Assembly (NCBI RefSeq): GCF_000365025.1
Contig: NZ_KB823013.1
Location: forward strand, 1-64,000
Direction of reading: 5' to 3'
DNA: 64,000 bases
DNA from: Robiginitomaculum antarcticum DSM 21748
GTDB lineage: Bacteria > Pseudomonadota > Alphaproteobacteria > Caulobacterales > Maricaulaceae
In this document: positions 1 to 9,449 of the stretch, piece by piece
Position numbering within the stretch: position 1 is the first letter of the stretch
How the letters are laid out: each line of letters starts with the position of its first letter
Made by a program: the position numbers and the translations under genes
The notes under the pieces: model-generated
Seen by the model: the letters and a program-made list of their open reading frames with translations, nothing else
The model's database searches: none
What the model was told of the DNA's origin: nothing

Positions 1-259
1 TGTTTTTCACATAATCAGCATGTCCGGGGCAGTCGACGTGAGCATAATGACGGTTTTCCGTCTCATACTCAACGTGAGCCGTAGAGATGGTGATACCGCG
101 CGCACGCTCTTCAGGCGCGCCGTCAATCTGGTCATAATCCTTGAAATCACCGAAATACTTCGTGATCGCCGCCGTCAGCGTCGTCTTACCGTGGTCAACG
201 TGGCCAATCGTGCCAACATTGGCGTGCGGCTTGTCGCGTTGGAATTTTTCTTTTGCCAT
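1..259 (-). CDS. tuf: Elongation factor Tu, N-terminal part (cut by window edge)
   Basis: EF-Tu is the GTPase that brings aminoacyl-tRNA to the ribosome. The minus strand starts at ATG 259 with [20 protein letters not shown], followed by the P-loop GHVDHGKTT, the switch I stretch ARGITI and the DCPGHADY G3 motif. About 86 codons are visible and the rest lies left of the window. tRNA-Gly and tRNA-Tyr lie upstream on the same strand, the usual tyrT-glyT-tuf order of proteobacteria, so co-transcription is likely. The identification rests on sequence identity with a very conserved family. Confidence 0.97.
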   Translation of the reverse strand, partial: MAKEKFQRDKPHANVGTIGHVDHGKTTLTAAITKYFGDFKDYDQIDGAPEERARGITISTAHVEYETENRHYAHVDCPGHADYVKN

Positions 260-431
260 TTCGCTTACTCTTTATCTGTAGCCGAAACCGTTTCGACCGT
301 GGGTGGTTATGTAGTGACGCCCGCAGCAATAACAAGCGCAACATTTCTTGCGGATTACCGTCCGCGGACGTTTAACTTCGGCGCGACAGGCTTGCCGCGT
401 TATAGCTCCGGACAGCCGGAACAAAAATTGG

Positions 432-502
432 AGCGGGCGGCGAGAATCGAACTCGCGTCATCAGCTTGGAAGGCTGAGGTCTTACCACTACACAACGCCC
501 GC
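432..502 (-). tRNA. tRNA-Gly (TCC)
   Basis: A complete cloverleaf can be folded on the minus strand. The 7-bp acceptor stem is GCGGGCG with CGCCCGC, the anticodon loop is CTTCCAA (anticodon TCC), and the T-loop is GTTCGATTC. It is 71 nt long and CCA is not encoded. It lies between tRNA-Tyr and tuf. Confidence 0.95.
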
Positions 503-547
503 TGTGTTCTTTTTAACTTTGCCCGCTTTTGCAAAAGCGACGGATGG

Positions 548-629
548 TGGAGAGGGTTGGATTCGAACCAACGTACACATAGTGATCAGATTTACAGTCT
601 GACGCCTTTAACCACTCGGCCACCTCTCC
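548..629 (-). tRNA. tRNA-Tyr (GTA)
   Basis: The minus strand folds as a class II tRNA with a long variable arm. The acceptor stem is GGAGAGG with CCTCTCC, the anticodon loop is CTGTAAA (GTA), and the T-loop is GTTCGAATC. It is 82 nt with discriminator A. It lies 45 nt upstream of tRNA-Gly on the same strand. Confidence 0.95.
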
Positions 630-778
630 TTACCATAAACCGCGCAATGGTTATGTGCGCGACTGTGTTGGGGAAACCCCGTTACTCCAACAAAAAACGC
701 TCTGTGAACGGGGTAGCCAAACGTTAGCTTAATCCATACACAGAGGGCTTAAAAATAAATTGAAGGTGTCGTATAGAG

Positions 779-1624
779 ATGTCCCGCCCGCCACGCAATA
801 GCCGGAAGCCAAAAAATTCAGCGAAAAACCGCGCTCCTACGGCCAAAACCGCTGCTCCGCAGGATTCACGCGCCAGGCCTGCGCAGAATCGCCAACAATC
901 CTTATCCAAAGGCCTTATATGGGGTCAACATGCCGTCATAGCAGCTCTCGCCAATCCGCGTCGCCAAATCCATAAAGGCTGGGTCAGCCCTGCCGCACGT
1001 GCGCGATTGAATCTGGATAAGGAGGCGCGCCTCATAGAGACCGATCCCGCGCAAATAGACAACCTCGTTCCCAAAGGCGCGGTGCATCAGGGACTCGCAC
1101 TGCACTGCGCGCCGCTCGCCCCGGCTGATATTGACGCGATAATGGCGCCCGCAGAAGGGCTTATCCTTGTGCTCGACCAACTCACCGATCCGCATAATGT
1201 CGGGGCAATGTTTCGCCTTGCCGCCGCATTTGGCGCGCGGGGCATTATCATGCAAGATCGCAAAGCTCCGCCGCTAGACGGCGCGGTCGCCAAAGTCGCT
1301 GTAGGCTATGTTGAAACCGTGCCCTGCGCCACTGTCACCAATATCGCCAATACACTGCTTAGCCTGCGCGAGGACGGATGGATGGTGACGGGTCTGGCGG
1401 GAGAGACAGATTTAACATTGCAGCAAGCGCTTCGCTTGCCTAAAAACGCCACTGTCGCCGCGAATGTTATTGTATTAGGCGCAGAAGGACCGGGCCTTCG
1501 CAAAAGGGTGCGCGACTGCTGTGACCAAGTCGCGCGCATTCCCATGCCCGGCGGCGCCGAATCGCTTAACGTCTCCACCGCCGCAGCCATTGCGGTCTAT
1601 GAGGCAGTGCGGGGGCAGTCGTAG
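779..1624 (+). CDS. rlmB: TrmH/SpoU-family 23S rRNA 2'-O-methyltransferase (RlmB-like)
   Basis: This 281-aa protein is probably the RlmB-type enzyme that methylates the ribose 2'-OH of a guanosine in the 23S rRNA peptidyl transferase region. A basic, Ala-rich tail (about residues 1-40) precedes the SpoU substrate-binding domain (GLIWGQHAV). The SPOUT methylase domain follows with its three motifs: DPHNVGAMFRLAAAFG, VLGAEGPGLR and the knot motif IPMPGGAESLNVSTAA near residue 254. It is divergent from the tRNA-tuf block, the synteny found in many alphaproteobacteria. The exact target base is inferred from the family, not seen. Confidence 0.9.
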   Translation: MSRPPRNSRKPKNSAKNRAPTAKTAAPQDSRARPAQNRQQSLSKGLIWGQHAVIAALANPRRQIHKGWVSPAARARLNLDKEARLIETDPAQIDNLVPKGAVHQGLALHCAPLAPADIDAIMAPAEGLILVLDQLTDPHNVGAMFRLAAAFGARGIIMQDRKAPPLDGAVAKVAVGYVETVPCATVTNIANTLLSLREDGWMVTGLAGETDLTLQQALRLPKNATVAANVIVLGAEGPGLRKRVRDCCDQVARIPMPGGAESLNVSTAAAIAVYEAVRGQS

Positions 1625-1632
1625 CCGGACAT

Positions 1633-1658
1633 AAAAATGCAGCGCCGAAGCGCTGCAT
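1633..1658 (-). terminator. Rho-independent terminator of the DUF805 gene
   Basis: A perfect 9-bp stem ATGCAGCGC/GCGCTGCAT with a CGAA loop lies at 1637-1658. Read on the minus strand it is followed by five T residues, 31 nt beyond the DUF805 stop codon. It may also slow read-through from rlmB. Confidence 0.75.
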
Positions 1659-1688
1659 AAAAGGCTCAATATCGACACTAATACGGTG

Positions 1689-2105
1689 TTAATTTAAAGT
1701 ATCAGTATCTGTGCCATGAATATTTGCGCCATATTTATTAGTGCCGGCTTCGCTACCAATAACGCCATTGACGATTTCCCATATGAAATTCACGCCTGGA
1801 ACTATGAGCAAAAGGTTCAGCCATCCGGTCTTGCCCCAATCATGAGTGCGGCGCACCATGAGCGCTATCATGCCGATAAGATGAAGCAGGGCCCAAATTA
1901 GCGCAGGCCACCCTAAAGCCATGTATCCCCCCATCATGCCCGTAGCCGGATCCATCATATCGGACGTATTTCCGAGCAGCATCGCCAGCACGATTAGAAT
2001 GACGACGTAATATAATAAAAACCACCAATATTCAGAGCGCGATGAACGTCCAGCAAAATCGGTGTAGCGGCGGTAAAATGTCTTAATAGCATCAATCGGT
2101 GCCAT
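1689..2105 (-). CDS. DUF805 family inner-membrane protein
   Basis: A small membrane protein of 138 aa. The N-terminus has the typical DUF805 pattern: an F..RYxDFxGRSxRxEYWWF motif at about residues 10-30, then hydrophobic segments near 30-48, 62-85 and 95-115. The role of the family is unknown. The ATG at 2105 was chosen because GGGGAG lies about 6 nt upstream; a longer frame upstream carries no DUF805 features. A clear terminator follows. Confidence 0.85.
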   Translation of the reverse strand: MAPIDAIKTFYRRYTDFAGRSSRSEYWWFLLYYVVILIVLAMLLGNTSDMMDPATGMMGGYMALGWPALIWALLHLIGMIALMVRRTHDWGKTGWLNLLLIVPGVNFIWEIVNGVIGSEAGTNKYGANIHGTDTDTLN

Positions 2106-2222
2106 ATATTTCTCCCCTTGTTGAGAGTATAGCCTAACATTACTGCGACAATCTGGCAATGTGAAAACAAATTACGCCAATGTGACTTTGATATCAGTAT
2201 GTTTCGAACTGTGGCCGCAATA

Positions 2223-3944
2223 TTAGACTTCCCCGCCGCCAAACATCTCCGTCCACTTGACGATTTGGTCATCTTCGATTTTCGTAAATAGAAGCTCAGG
2301 CGGCGAAATTGGTAGCCCGCGCGGCAGCGCATCGAGTAAATCGGCTACGCCAGAGAAATCACCGAAGCTCCACGTCCGGTTACCCTCAGGCACGCCGACA
2401 GCGTTCAGAATTTTTGCGGCTGCGTCGGGGATGAGAGGTTGGGCGATAATACCGAACAGAGCGACGAGGTTTAAGCCGGCGCGTACTCCAACAGCGGCTT
2501 GGTCGACATCGGTTTTATAATGCGTCCACGGCGCGCTGCGCGTCAGGTATTCATTGCCTGCCGCCCAAATGGCGCGGGTCTGTTCAGCCGCTTTGCGGAA
2601 TTCTCGCGCTTCATAATGCGCAATCAATGCCGGAAGGCGCTCGGATAACTCTGCGGCAATCCACGCTTCGTGTTCCCCGTCCTGTCCGCCATCAGGGACA
2701 ACGCCATCGAACTTTCCGACGGCATATTTGGTGATACGGTTGACGAAATTACCCAACACATTGGCCAGATCACTATTGACGCTGTTTTGGAACTCTTCCC
2801 ACGTAAAGGCGGCATCATTACCCTCCGGCGCATTGGCCATGAGATGCCAGCGCCAATAATCGGACGGCGCAATAGATATTGCCTGATCCATAAAGACGCC
2901 ACGCCCTTGAGAAGTCGAAAATTTCCCGCCATACCAAGTGACCCAATTAAACGCCTTCAGATTGTCGACCAATTTGTACTGATCGCCGCCTGCATTGTTC
3001 GTGCCTATGATCGTGGTCGGAAATGACAGCGTGTGAAAGGCGACATTATCCTTGCCCATAAACTGAACATATTGGACCTCGCCTGCGCCTTTATCCGTAC
3101 GCCACCAGCTTTCCCAATCGCCGCCTGTTTTCTCCGCCCAATCCTGCGTTGCGGAGATGTAGGCAATCGGCGCGTCAAACCAAACATAGAAGACTTTGCC
3201 CTCAAAGCCTTGGCGCAATACTGGGATACCCCATTTCAAATCGCGCGTAATCGCGCGGTCACGCAGGCCTTCATCCAGCCATTTCAGCGCAATGGATGTC
3301 GCCAGCGGTGGCCAGTCTGCGCTGTGGCTGTTGACCCATATGCGCAGGTCATCAGCCATAATCGATTGACGCAGAAAGAGGTGGCGTGTTTCGCGTATTT
3401 CCACATCTTTGCTACCCGACACCGCAGAATACGGATTTATCAAATCTATAGGATCGAGAAGTTTGCCGCAATTATCGCACTGATCACCGCGGGCGGACTC
3501 GTAATCGCAGTTTGGACATGTGCCTTCGACATAGCGGTCCGGCAAAAACCGCTGATCGGCATTAGAATAAACCTGTTTGGAAACGCGCTCCTCAATCAGC
3601 CCCGCATCTTCAAGCCGTGCGGCAAAGTCCTGCGTCAGCGCGTGATTAGACCGGGCGCTGCTTCGGCCAAAGTAATCATAGCTAAGCGCGAAATCCTCGC
3701 CCGCTGATTTCTGCGCCTGGTGCATTTCATCGCAATAATCTGCGACATCCATACCCGCCGCTTGCGCGGCCAGCTCAGCCGGTGTGCCATGCTCATCCGT
3801 GGCGCATATATAAAGGACGTCGTGACCCAACAGCCGCATGGCGCGGGCATAGACATCGGCCGGTAACATGGATCCAGCCAGATTGCCTAAATGCTTTACG
3901 CCATTAATATAAGGCAAAGCGGAAGTGATGAGTATACGCGCCAT
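2223..3944 (-). CDS. metG: Methionyl-tRNA synthetase
   Basis: This 573-aa class I synthetase charges tRNA-Met. The HIGH signature appears as HLGN (residues 18-21) after [10 protein letters not shown] zinc knuckle CPNC...CDNC lies near residues 142-157, and the KMSKS loop reads KFSTS near residue 340 ([11 protein letters not shown]). The C-terminal helical anticodon-binding domain is complete, with no appended EMAP/Trbp111 dimerisation domain. The phenylalanine and threonine in KFSTS occur in some MetRS subgroups, so this is a variant and not a defect. It is a monocistronic housekeeping gene. Confidence 0.95.
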   Translation of the reverse strand: MARILITSALPYINGVKHLGNLAGSMLPADVYARAMRLLGHDVLYICATDEHGTPAELAAQAAGMDVADYCDEMHQAQKSAGEDFALSYDYFGRSSARSNHALTQDFAARLEDAGLIEERVSKQVYSNADQRFLPDRYVEGTCPNCDYESARGDQCDNCGKLLDPIDLINPYSAVSGSKDVEIRETRHLFLRQSIMADDLRIWVNSHSADWPPLATSIALKWLDEGLRDRAITRDLKWGIPVLRQGFEGKVFYVWFDAPIAYISATQDWAEKTGGDWESWWRTDKGAGEVQYVQFMGKDNVAFHTLSFPTTIIGTNNAGGDQYKLVDNLKAFNWVTWYGGKFSTSQGRGVFMDQAISIAPSDYWRWHLMANAPEGNDAAFTWEEFQNSVNSDLANVLGNFVNRITKYAVGKFDGVVPDGGQDGEHEAWIAAELSERLPALIAHYEAREFRKAAEQTRAIWAAGNEYLTRSAPWTHYKTDVDQAAVGVRAGLNLVALFGIIAQPLIPDAAAKILNAVGVPEGNRTWSFGDFSGVADLLDALPRGLPISPPELLFTKIEDDQIVKWTEMFGGGEV

Positions 3945-4654
3945 TTAATCTCTCTATTTATTGCGGGAATCAGAGCCAGTTCGAACCGCGCATCTATAGC
4001 CTACAGTCAGGTCTTTAAAGTATTGGATTTTTAAAATCTGATACTCACGTTCCATTAGACCATGTTGAGCAATCATGTAACATTTTTCAATTTTGGTTCA
4101 AGCGGGCTTAACGCAGCTTGCTGCGCGGCACGATTTAAATTCATTTTACCCGGTTCACTATGATTTTTCGTCAAAGCCCCGGATATGGCTCGACGGCAAT
4201 ATCTTACGCTATGACCGGGATGATAGCATCCTCTCCCATATACCGCATGTCTTCGGCGGACTCTAATATGGTTAAAACCTGCACTGCGTCATCGACGCTT
4301 GTCCGCGGTGTTTGGCCAAGACTTATACTGATGTGCCATCGTTTGAGTGCGGCTCTTAGCAGGGCGCTCCACACAACAATCTGAAACATACATGCAGCGG
4401 CTAACATTGCTCAACTGACTGCAAAGAGAAGCCTGACCCGGGAAAGAGGCAGAGCTGGAGACGAAAGGAAATCATCACTTTGACTTAAACCAATTAGAGA
4501 AGCCCAGACCTAAATCTGTGTCATAAGCGCAGATGTCAGACAGTGTAAACTAATTCCTATGAACCTAATAAAACTTACACTATAGTTGCGTTAATTGCGT
4601 TTGTGGTACACATGAAAAAGTAGAACGCTAGCTGGAGTATTTAAAATTATAAGT
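3945..4654. other. 710-bp gap with no gene I can support
   Basis: This gap separates metG from the polysaccharide locus. It is AT-richer than its flanks. The longest minus-strand frame (4204-4407, 67 codons) starts with a hydrophobic stretch and resembles no family I know. The last 100 bp must hold the promoter of the Gfo/Idh operon; TATAGT at 4581-4586 is a possible -10 element, but I could not pair it with a convincing -35. Nothing else was identified. Confidence 0.5.
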
Positions 4655-5629
4655 ATGAAACAAGTTAGAACAAAACAGCCTAAAGTGTCTGTTTTCGGTT
4701 GCGGTCATTGGGGTAAAAACCTCGCACGGAATTTTGCGGAGCTGGGCGCTTTAACAGCGGTCGTTGACCCAAACCCTGAGACTGCCAAACTCCATGCAGA
4801 TATGCACGGCGTTGCAGCCATGACGAAAGAAGAGGCTTTCGCGTCCGACATTGATGGCGTTGTTATCGCCGCGCCAGCCGAATATCACGCCAATCTTGCT
4901 CTCGAAGCCATTGAGATGGGCAAACATGTTTATGTTGAGAAACCGATTGCCCTATCTGTGGCGGATGGCGAGAAAATGCACGAAGCCGCGCAAGCGGCCG
5001 ACCGCATTTTGATGGTGGGGCACCTGTTGCAATATCACCCGATCTTTGTCGCCCTTCGCACCATGGTGCGCGACGGTGATCTGGGCAAACTCCGCTACGC
5101 CTATAGCCACCGTCTCTCCATAGGCAAATTTCGCGTCGAAGAAGATGCGTTTTGGAGCCTCGCGCCGCATGATGTGTCTATGCTGCTCGCCCTATTCGAC
5201 GAAGCCCCGAGCCACGTTCGTCAAAGTGGTCTGGATTTTGTAACTGAAGGAATTGCTGACGAAACGCGTCTTGATATGGTCTTCCCATCCGGTGGCCGCG
5301 CGCATGTATTCGCCTCGTGGTTACATCCCTTCAAGGAACAACGCCTTGTTGTCGTCGGCGAAACCGGCATGGCCGTTTTTGATGACGTCAAACCCTGGGA
5401 AGAAAAGCTTGCCGTTTACCGCCATGTCATCGACACATCGGGACGGGAACCTGTGCCTCACAAGGCCGACGTTGATTATATTGATGTGCCAAAAGGTGAA
5501 CCCCTCAAGTTGGAGTGCCAACACTTCTTGGACTGCATTGCTAACGACACAACCCCCTTTACCGATGGTGAGGAAGCTCTGCGCGTTCTTCGCGTAATGG
5601 CGTCTGACACCCTTCCGAAACCTATCTAA
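4655..5629 (+). CDS. Gfo/Idh/MocA-family sugar-nucleotide 3-dehydrogenase (WbpB/WlbA-like)
   Basis: A 324-aa NAD(P)-dependent oxidoreductase. The Rossmann motif GCGHWG is at residues 15-20, the dinucleotide acidic residue follows in VVDPNPE, and the family EKP motif is near residue 95. Its neighbours (DegT aminotransferase, broken UDP-GlcNAc 6-dehydrogenase, hexapeptide acetyltransferase, 2-epimerase) match the WbpA-B-E-D-I route to UDP-ManNAc3NAcA. I therefore infer that it oxidises C3 of UDP-GlcNAcA. The DegT gene follows 41 nt later, so they form one operon. A fragment of a second copy is at 24030-24180. Confidence 0.85.
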   Translation: MKQVRTKQPKVSVFGCGHWGKNLARNFAELGALTAVVDPNPETAKLHADMHGVAAMTKEEAFASDIDGVVIAAPAEYHANLALEAIEMGKHVYVEKPIALSVADGEKMHEAAQAADRILMVGHLLQYHPIFVALRTMVRDGDLGKLRYAYSHRLSIGKFRVEEDAFWSLAPHDVSMLLALFDEAPSHVRQSGLDFVTEGIADETRLDMVFPSGGRAHVFASWLHPFKEQRLVVVGETGMAVFDDVKPWEEKLAVYRHVIDTSGREPVPHKADVDYIDVPKGEPLKLECQHFLDCIANDTTPFTDGEEALRVLRVMASDTLPKPI

Positions 5630-5670
5630 ATACTCAAGCCTTCCTCTTTGCGGAAGAAAAAAGGAATCCC

Positions 5671-6789
5671 ATGCAGTTTATTGATCTTAAAGCCCAGCAA
5701 AACCGTCTCAAAGACGATATAGATGCTGGCATCGCCGCCGTTTTGGAAAGTGGTCGCTATATCCTTGGCCCACAAGTTCAAGATTTTGAAGCCAAGCTCG
5801 CCGCTTTTGGCGAAGCCAAACACGCTGTCGGCTGTGCCAACGGGACGGATGCTATACTTTTGCCGCTTCTCGCTTGGAATGTCGGCCCCGGCGACGCCGT
5901 GTTCTGCCCATCCTTCACCTATTGCGCAACCGCCGAAGTTATTGCTCTGGCTGGCGCAACACCTGTCTTTATCGACATAGATCGTGATACCTACAACATG
6001 GACTTTGAGAGCCTGAAACAGGCCATCGCGGATGTTAAAAATAAAGGCGAATTACGCCCACGGGCCATAATCGCCGTCGATCTATTCGGTCAAAGTGCCG
6101 ATTATAATGTCATTGCCCCGATTGCGCGTGAAAACGGCATGAAATTAATCTCAGATTCTGCTCAGGGTTTTGGTACGACGCTCAATGGGAAGCACCCGCT
6201 GGCTTGGGCTGATGTTCAGACAACCAGCTTTTTCCCGGCTAAGCCGCTCGGTTGCTATGGCGATGGGGGGGCGATCTTGACGAATGATGAGGATCTAGAA
6301 TTTAAACTGCGCTCGCTAGGCGTTCACGGCAAAGGTACGGACAAATATGATAATGTCCGTATCGGCATGAATTCGCGTCTCGACACAATCCAAGCCGCAA
6401 TTTTGCTGCCTAAACTCGCCGTTTTCAGTGATGAGATTGAAAAACGTAACGTCGTTGCCACTCGCTATGCCGAAGAGTTGAGTGGAGTTGCTAATCGCGT
6501 TCCCGTCGTCATGGATGGTGTGCTTTCGACTTGGGCGCAGTATACGATTGAAGTGCCTGATCCGCACGCATTTGCTGACGCGTTAAAAACTGACGGTATC
6601 CCGACAGCCCGCTATTATCCAAAGCCAGTGCATATGCAGACTGCCTATGAACACTATCCTGTCGCGGGCAACGGCCTTCCTAACACAATGAGCTGTATTG
6701 ATCATATTATCAGCCTACCAATGCATCCTTATTTGACGGAAGAAGACCAAGGCCGCGTTATCGAAGCCGCAAAGGCCGCGTTAGCCTAG
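5671..6789 (+). CDS. DegT/DnrJ/EryC1/StrS PLP aminotransferase (WbpE-like)
   Basis: A 372-aa sugar aminotransferase that places an amino group on a 3-keto (or 4-keto) nucleotide sugar. It has the DegT sequence landmarks: the N-terminal FIDL.AQ opening, the GCANGTDA substrate loop, SDSAQ with the PLP-ring Asp (residue 162), and the Schiff-base lysine at 191 in SFFPAKPLG. The C-terminus GIPTARYYPKPVHMQ is typical of the WbpE/VioA branch. SD AAAAAGGAATCCC precedes ATG 5671. The pairing with the upstream dehydrogenase supports a 3-amino product. A truncated second copy lies at 48021-48400. Confidence 0.9.
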   Translation: MQFIDLKAQQNRLKDDIDAGIAAVLESGRYILGPQVQDFEAKLAAFGEAKHAVGCANGTDAILLPLLAWNVGPGDAVFCPSFTYCATAEVIALAGATPVFIDIDRDTYNMDFESLKQAIADVKNKGELRPRAIIAVDLFGQSADYNVIAPIARENGMKLISDSAQGFGTTLNGKHPLAWADVQTTSFFPAKPLGCYGDGGAILTNDEDLEFKLRSLGVHGKGTDKYDNVRIGMNSRLDTIQAAILLPKLAVFSDEIEKRNVVATRYAEELSGVANRVPVVMDGVLSTWAQYTIEVPDPHAFADALKTDGIPTARYYPKPVHMQTAYEHYPVAGNGLPNTMSCIDHIISLPMHPYLTEEDQGRVIEAAKAALA

Positions 6790-6795
6790 GTTATC

Positions 6796-7896
6796 ATGGT
6801 AACGTCACCACCTAGTCTACTGACCCAAATTAAGGCCTGCTTGCTTGAAGGGCTAGACGCTTTTCAGGCAAGTGGCGGGGTTGGGGCGGATGCCTATTGG
6901 CAGGAGTTGACCGTTCATCCCATGGCGGAAGCCAAGATGCTGGACACCGCTGTACTCTTGCATAAATCGAACATTGTAACACAGGGCTGGCTCGCTAAAT
7001 TTGCGCGAGGTTCGCTTGCACGTTTATCAGATACAGCCCAAGCTATTGGGCCGGCGGAGAACACCGCAGCGGTCTGGGGACTTAACTTTCCTTGGCCGGC
7101 TCATGAGGCGACAGCGCAAGAGCCGTTTCTGATCACATCCGCCTGCATATGCGGGGCTCTGGCTCGATTAAAAGCCGTGGGAGTGAATACGACGCGTCTT
7201 TCTGAGCGAGCAGCAGATGGTTTGGACTATTGGTGCCGTGAGGAGACAGCCGAGCTCCATGGTCTGCCCGTTCCGGTCTATGGTTTGAATGTCTACCGCG
7301 TACCTGTCCTCAACACGATACTGGCATCGTTTGCTGCATTGCAGGCCGCAAATCGTCCCGTGAGTGTTTGTGATGCATTTTTGGAGCATGCTTGGGGTGA
7401 TTATCATGAAGGCATAGGGTGGGACTATGATCCCAATCGGCCAGTCATTGATCTATTACATCAGTGGTATGTCATGCGCAGCTTTGCCGAACTTCGTGGT
7501 TATGATGGTCTTTCTGAACGTGCGATGTCAGTGATGGGTCAGCTTGCGACGCCGAACGGTTGGATTGATGGCGTACATCGACGGGGTGCCGCCTTTATTG
7601 AGAACGATAATCTGGCTTACATTCGGCGCAACGTTGGGGCTCATTGGTTATTGATTTACCCAAAACCAGCGCGATTATGGTCGCTTGGAGAAATGCTTTT
7701 AGGGGTTTGTGAACTGATACCGAAAACAGACGGGGTGACGCGAGACTTCTGGGATCGTCAATCAGGTATATTGGCGGATGAAGTTCTGCGCCGATTGAGA
7801 GCGACGGATGAGTTAGAAAACACCTTTTACCGCCATACGTCGCATGCACTTCATGGCCTAGCCGCTTTTCTAGCGATGCGCCGAGCAAAACCATAG
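6796..7896 (+). CDS. Uncharacterised protein in the polysaccharide operon
   Basis: I do not recognise this 366-aa protein. It starts 7 nt after the aminotransferase stop and is surely co-transcribed. There is no signal peptide or membrane segment, so it should be cytoplasmic. It is rich in Trp, His and Tyr and in short helical repeats such as AYWQEL, YHEGIGWDYDP and DLLHQWYVMRSFAEL. That pattern recalls the (alpha/alpha) toroid folds of sugar epimerases and polysaccharide lyases, but this is an impression of fold and not a family match. The position between sugar-nucleotide genes and the C5-epimerase suggests a carbohydrate role. Confidence 0.6.
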   Translation: MVTSPPSLLTQIKACLLEGLDAFQASGGVGADAYWQELTVHPMAEAKMLDTAVLLHKSNIVTQGWLAKFARGSLARLSDTAQAIGPAENTAAVWGLNFPWPAHEATAQEPFLITSACICGALARLKAVGVNTTRLSERAADGLDYWCREETAELHGLPVPVYGLNVYRVPVLNTILASFAALQAANRPVSVCDAFLEHAWGDYHEGIGWDYDPNRPVIDLLHQWYVMRSFAELRGYDGLSERAMSVMGQLATPNGWIDGVHRRGAAFIENDNLAYIRRNVGAHWLLIYPKPARLWSLGEMLLGVCELIPKTDGVTRDFWDRQSGILADEVLRRLRATDELENTFYRHTSHALHGLAAFLAMRRAKP

Positions 7897-8045
7897 CTTG
7901 AGGCTAGTATCTTCATGAGCTATAGGGCAAATTTACAACTGCGCAAATGGACTGGGGCTACCGCCCAAAATTTTTCAATCACACATCAAAAAGCTTGCAC
8001 TATTCAGTGGCCGAGCAAAATAGTACGCGTATCAAGTAAGGATCT

Positions 8046-9366
8046 GTGCCTGTCATGACTTTAAGTAATAATTTTCTTGAGAAAGCCAAATCGGGCGACC
8101 TCGTCATCGGCATCGTCGGGCTGGGCTATGTCGGGTTACCGCTGGCCGAGGCCTATAATCGTCAGAACACGAAAGTCATCGGCTATGATATCAGCAAAGC
8201 CCGGGCCGATCAGCTGAACGCGGGTCAATCTGGCATGAAACATATTGCGGATGCGCGCGTACAGGACATGATCGAAAAGAAACTGTTTCGGGCAACCCAC
8301 AATCCCGAAGACTTGAAAGAAGCCGACACCATATTGATTGCCGTGCCGACGCCACTTGATGTCCATCATCAGCCCGATCTGTCCTATGTAAAAGCGACCT
8401 GCAAGACGTTGGCCACAGTCCTGCGACCCGGACAGCTGATCGTTCTGGAATCGACGACCTATCCCGGTACCACCGAGGAGGTGATGAAACCGATTTTAGA
8501 GACTTCTGGTCTGAAAGCCGGAGTTGATTTCGCCTTGGCCTATTCGCCAGAACGCGAAGATCCGGGCAATCCTGACTTTGAAACCTCGACGATCTGTCGG
8601 TGCCGACGGTCCCCACGGGAGCATCATGGCTAAGGCGGCCTACGATATTATCGTTCAAACCGTTATGGTCCGCAATTCTCGCACTGCCGAAGCCACGAAG
8701 CTCGTTGAAAATATCTATCGTTGGATAAATATCGCCGCCGTCAACGAAATGAAGGTAATTTTCGAGGCGATGGACATTGATATTTGGGAAGTCATCGACG
8801 CGGCCAAAACGAAACCGTTTGGTTTCCACGCCTTCTACCCCGGCCCCGGCGTCGGCGGTCACTGTATTCGAATTGACCCGTACTACCTATCTTACAAGGC
8901 GCGTGAGCATGGTCTGTCCACTCACTTCATCGAATTGGCTGGCGATATTAATACCAACATGCCACGCCGCATCGTTCAGCGTTTGCTCGAAGAGATGAGC
9001 CTGCGTCTACGCAAATCACTCGCGGGATCAAATGTTCTGCTCGTTGGGCTCGCCTATAAGGCGAATATAGACGACATGCGTGAGAGCCCGTCGTTAGAGT
9101 TGCTTGATCTACTCAAGTCTCATGGAGCGAATGTGAGCTATTACGACCCGTTCATCCCAACCATCCCGATGACGCGGGAACATCCTGAGTTCGCGGGAAT
9201 GGAGTCGGCGGACGGTTTTGACGGGTTCGACGCGGCCATAATTGCAACCGCGCACACCGACGTCGATTATTCAGCCTTGTGCAAAGCCATTCCGCTTGTG
9301 CTCGATACGCGTAACGCCACAGCCGGTCTACCGGAGGACTCTCGCGGAAACGTGGTGAAAGCTTAA
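8046..9366 (+). pseudogene. wbpA: UDP-N-acetylglucosamine 6-dehydrogenase (WbpA-like), frameshifted
   Basis: The N-terminal half (8046-8633) carries the Rossmann motif GIVGLGYVGLP and runs to YSPEREDPGNPDFETSTI, then falls out of frame and stops at TAA 8631. Homology resumes in the +2 frame at about 8597 with VGADGP and continues to 9366, including the catalytic-Cys motif GVGGHC. The expected PKV between the two halves is missing, consistent with a net loss of about 8 nt. The second half also has odd residues: the near-invariant GHCIPIDP reads GHCIRIDP, and one residue is missing in the IVPKTVPV region. The intact enzyme would make UDP-GlcNAcA for the neighbouring genes. A sequencing error cannot be excluded, but the extra substitutions favour real decay. 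GTG 8046 or ATG 8055 could be the start. Confidence 0.85.
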
Positions 9367-9449
9367 TTCGCGCTTCGTTGCAACAAAACCCGGCATATGA
9401 TATTCCCTACAGAAACTTTATTTTTCAAGAACAAACAAAGGACAAACAG

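Noticed and set aside
3-727. A plus-strand frame of 235 codons across tRNA-Tyr, tRNA-Gly and tuf
   Set aside because: It is antisense to two clear tRNA genes and EF-Tu.
4204-4407. A 67-codon minus-strand frame in the gap before the polysaccharide locus
   Set aside because: It has a hydrophobic start and a vague likeness to small helper proteins, but no SD, no conserved motif and no neighbour that would support it.
8046-9366. Two separate short genes instead of one broken wbpA
   Set aside because: The two frames together are colinear with a single UDP-GlcNAc 6-dehydrogenase. The first lacks the catalytic cysteine domain and the second lacks the NAD domain.
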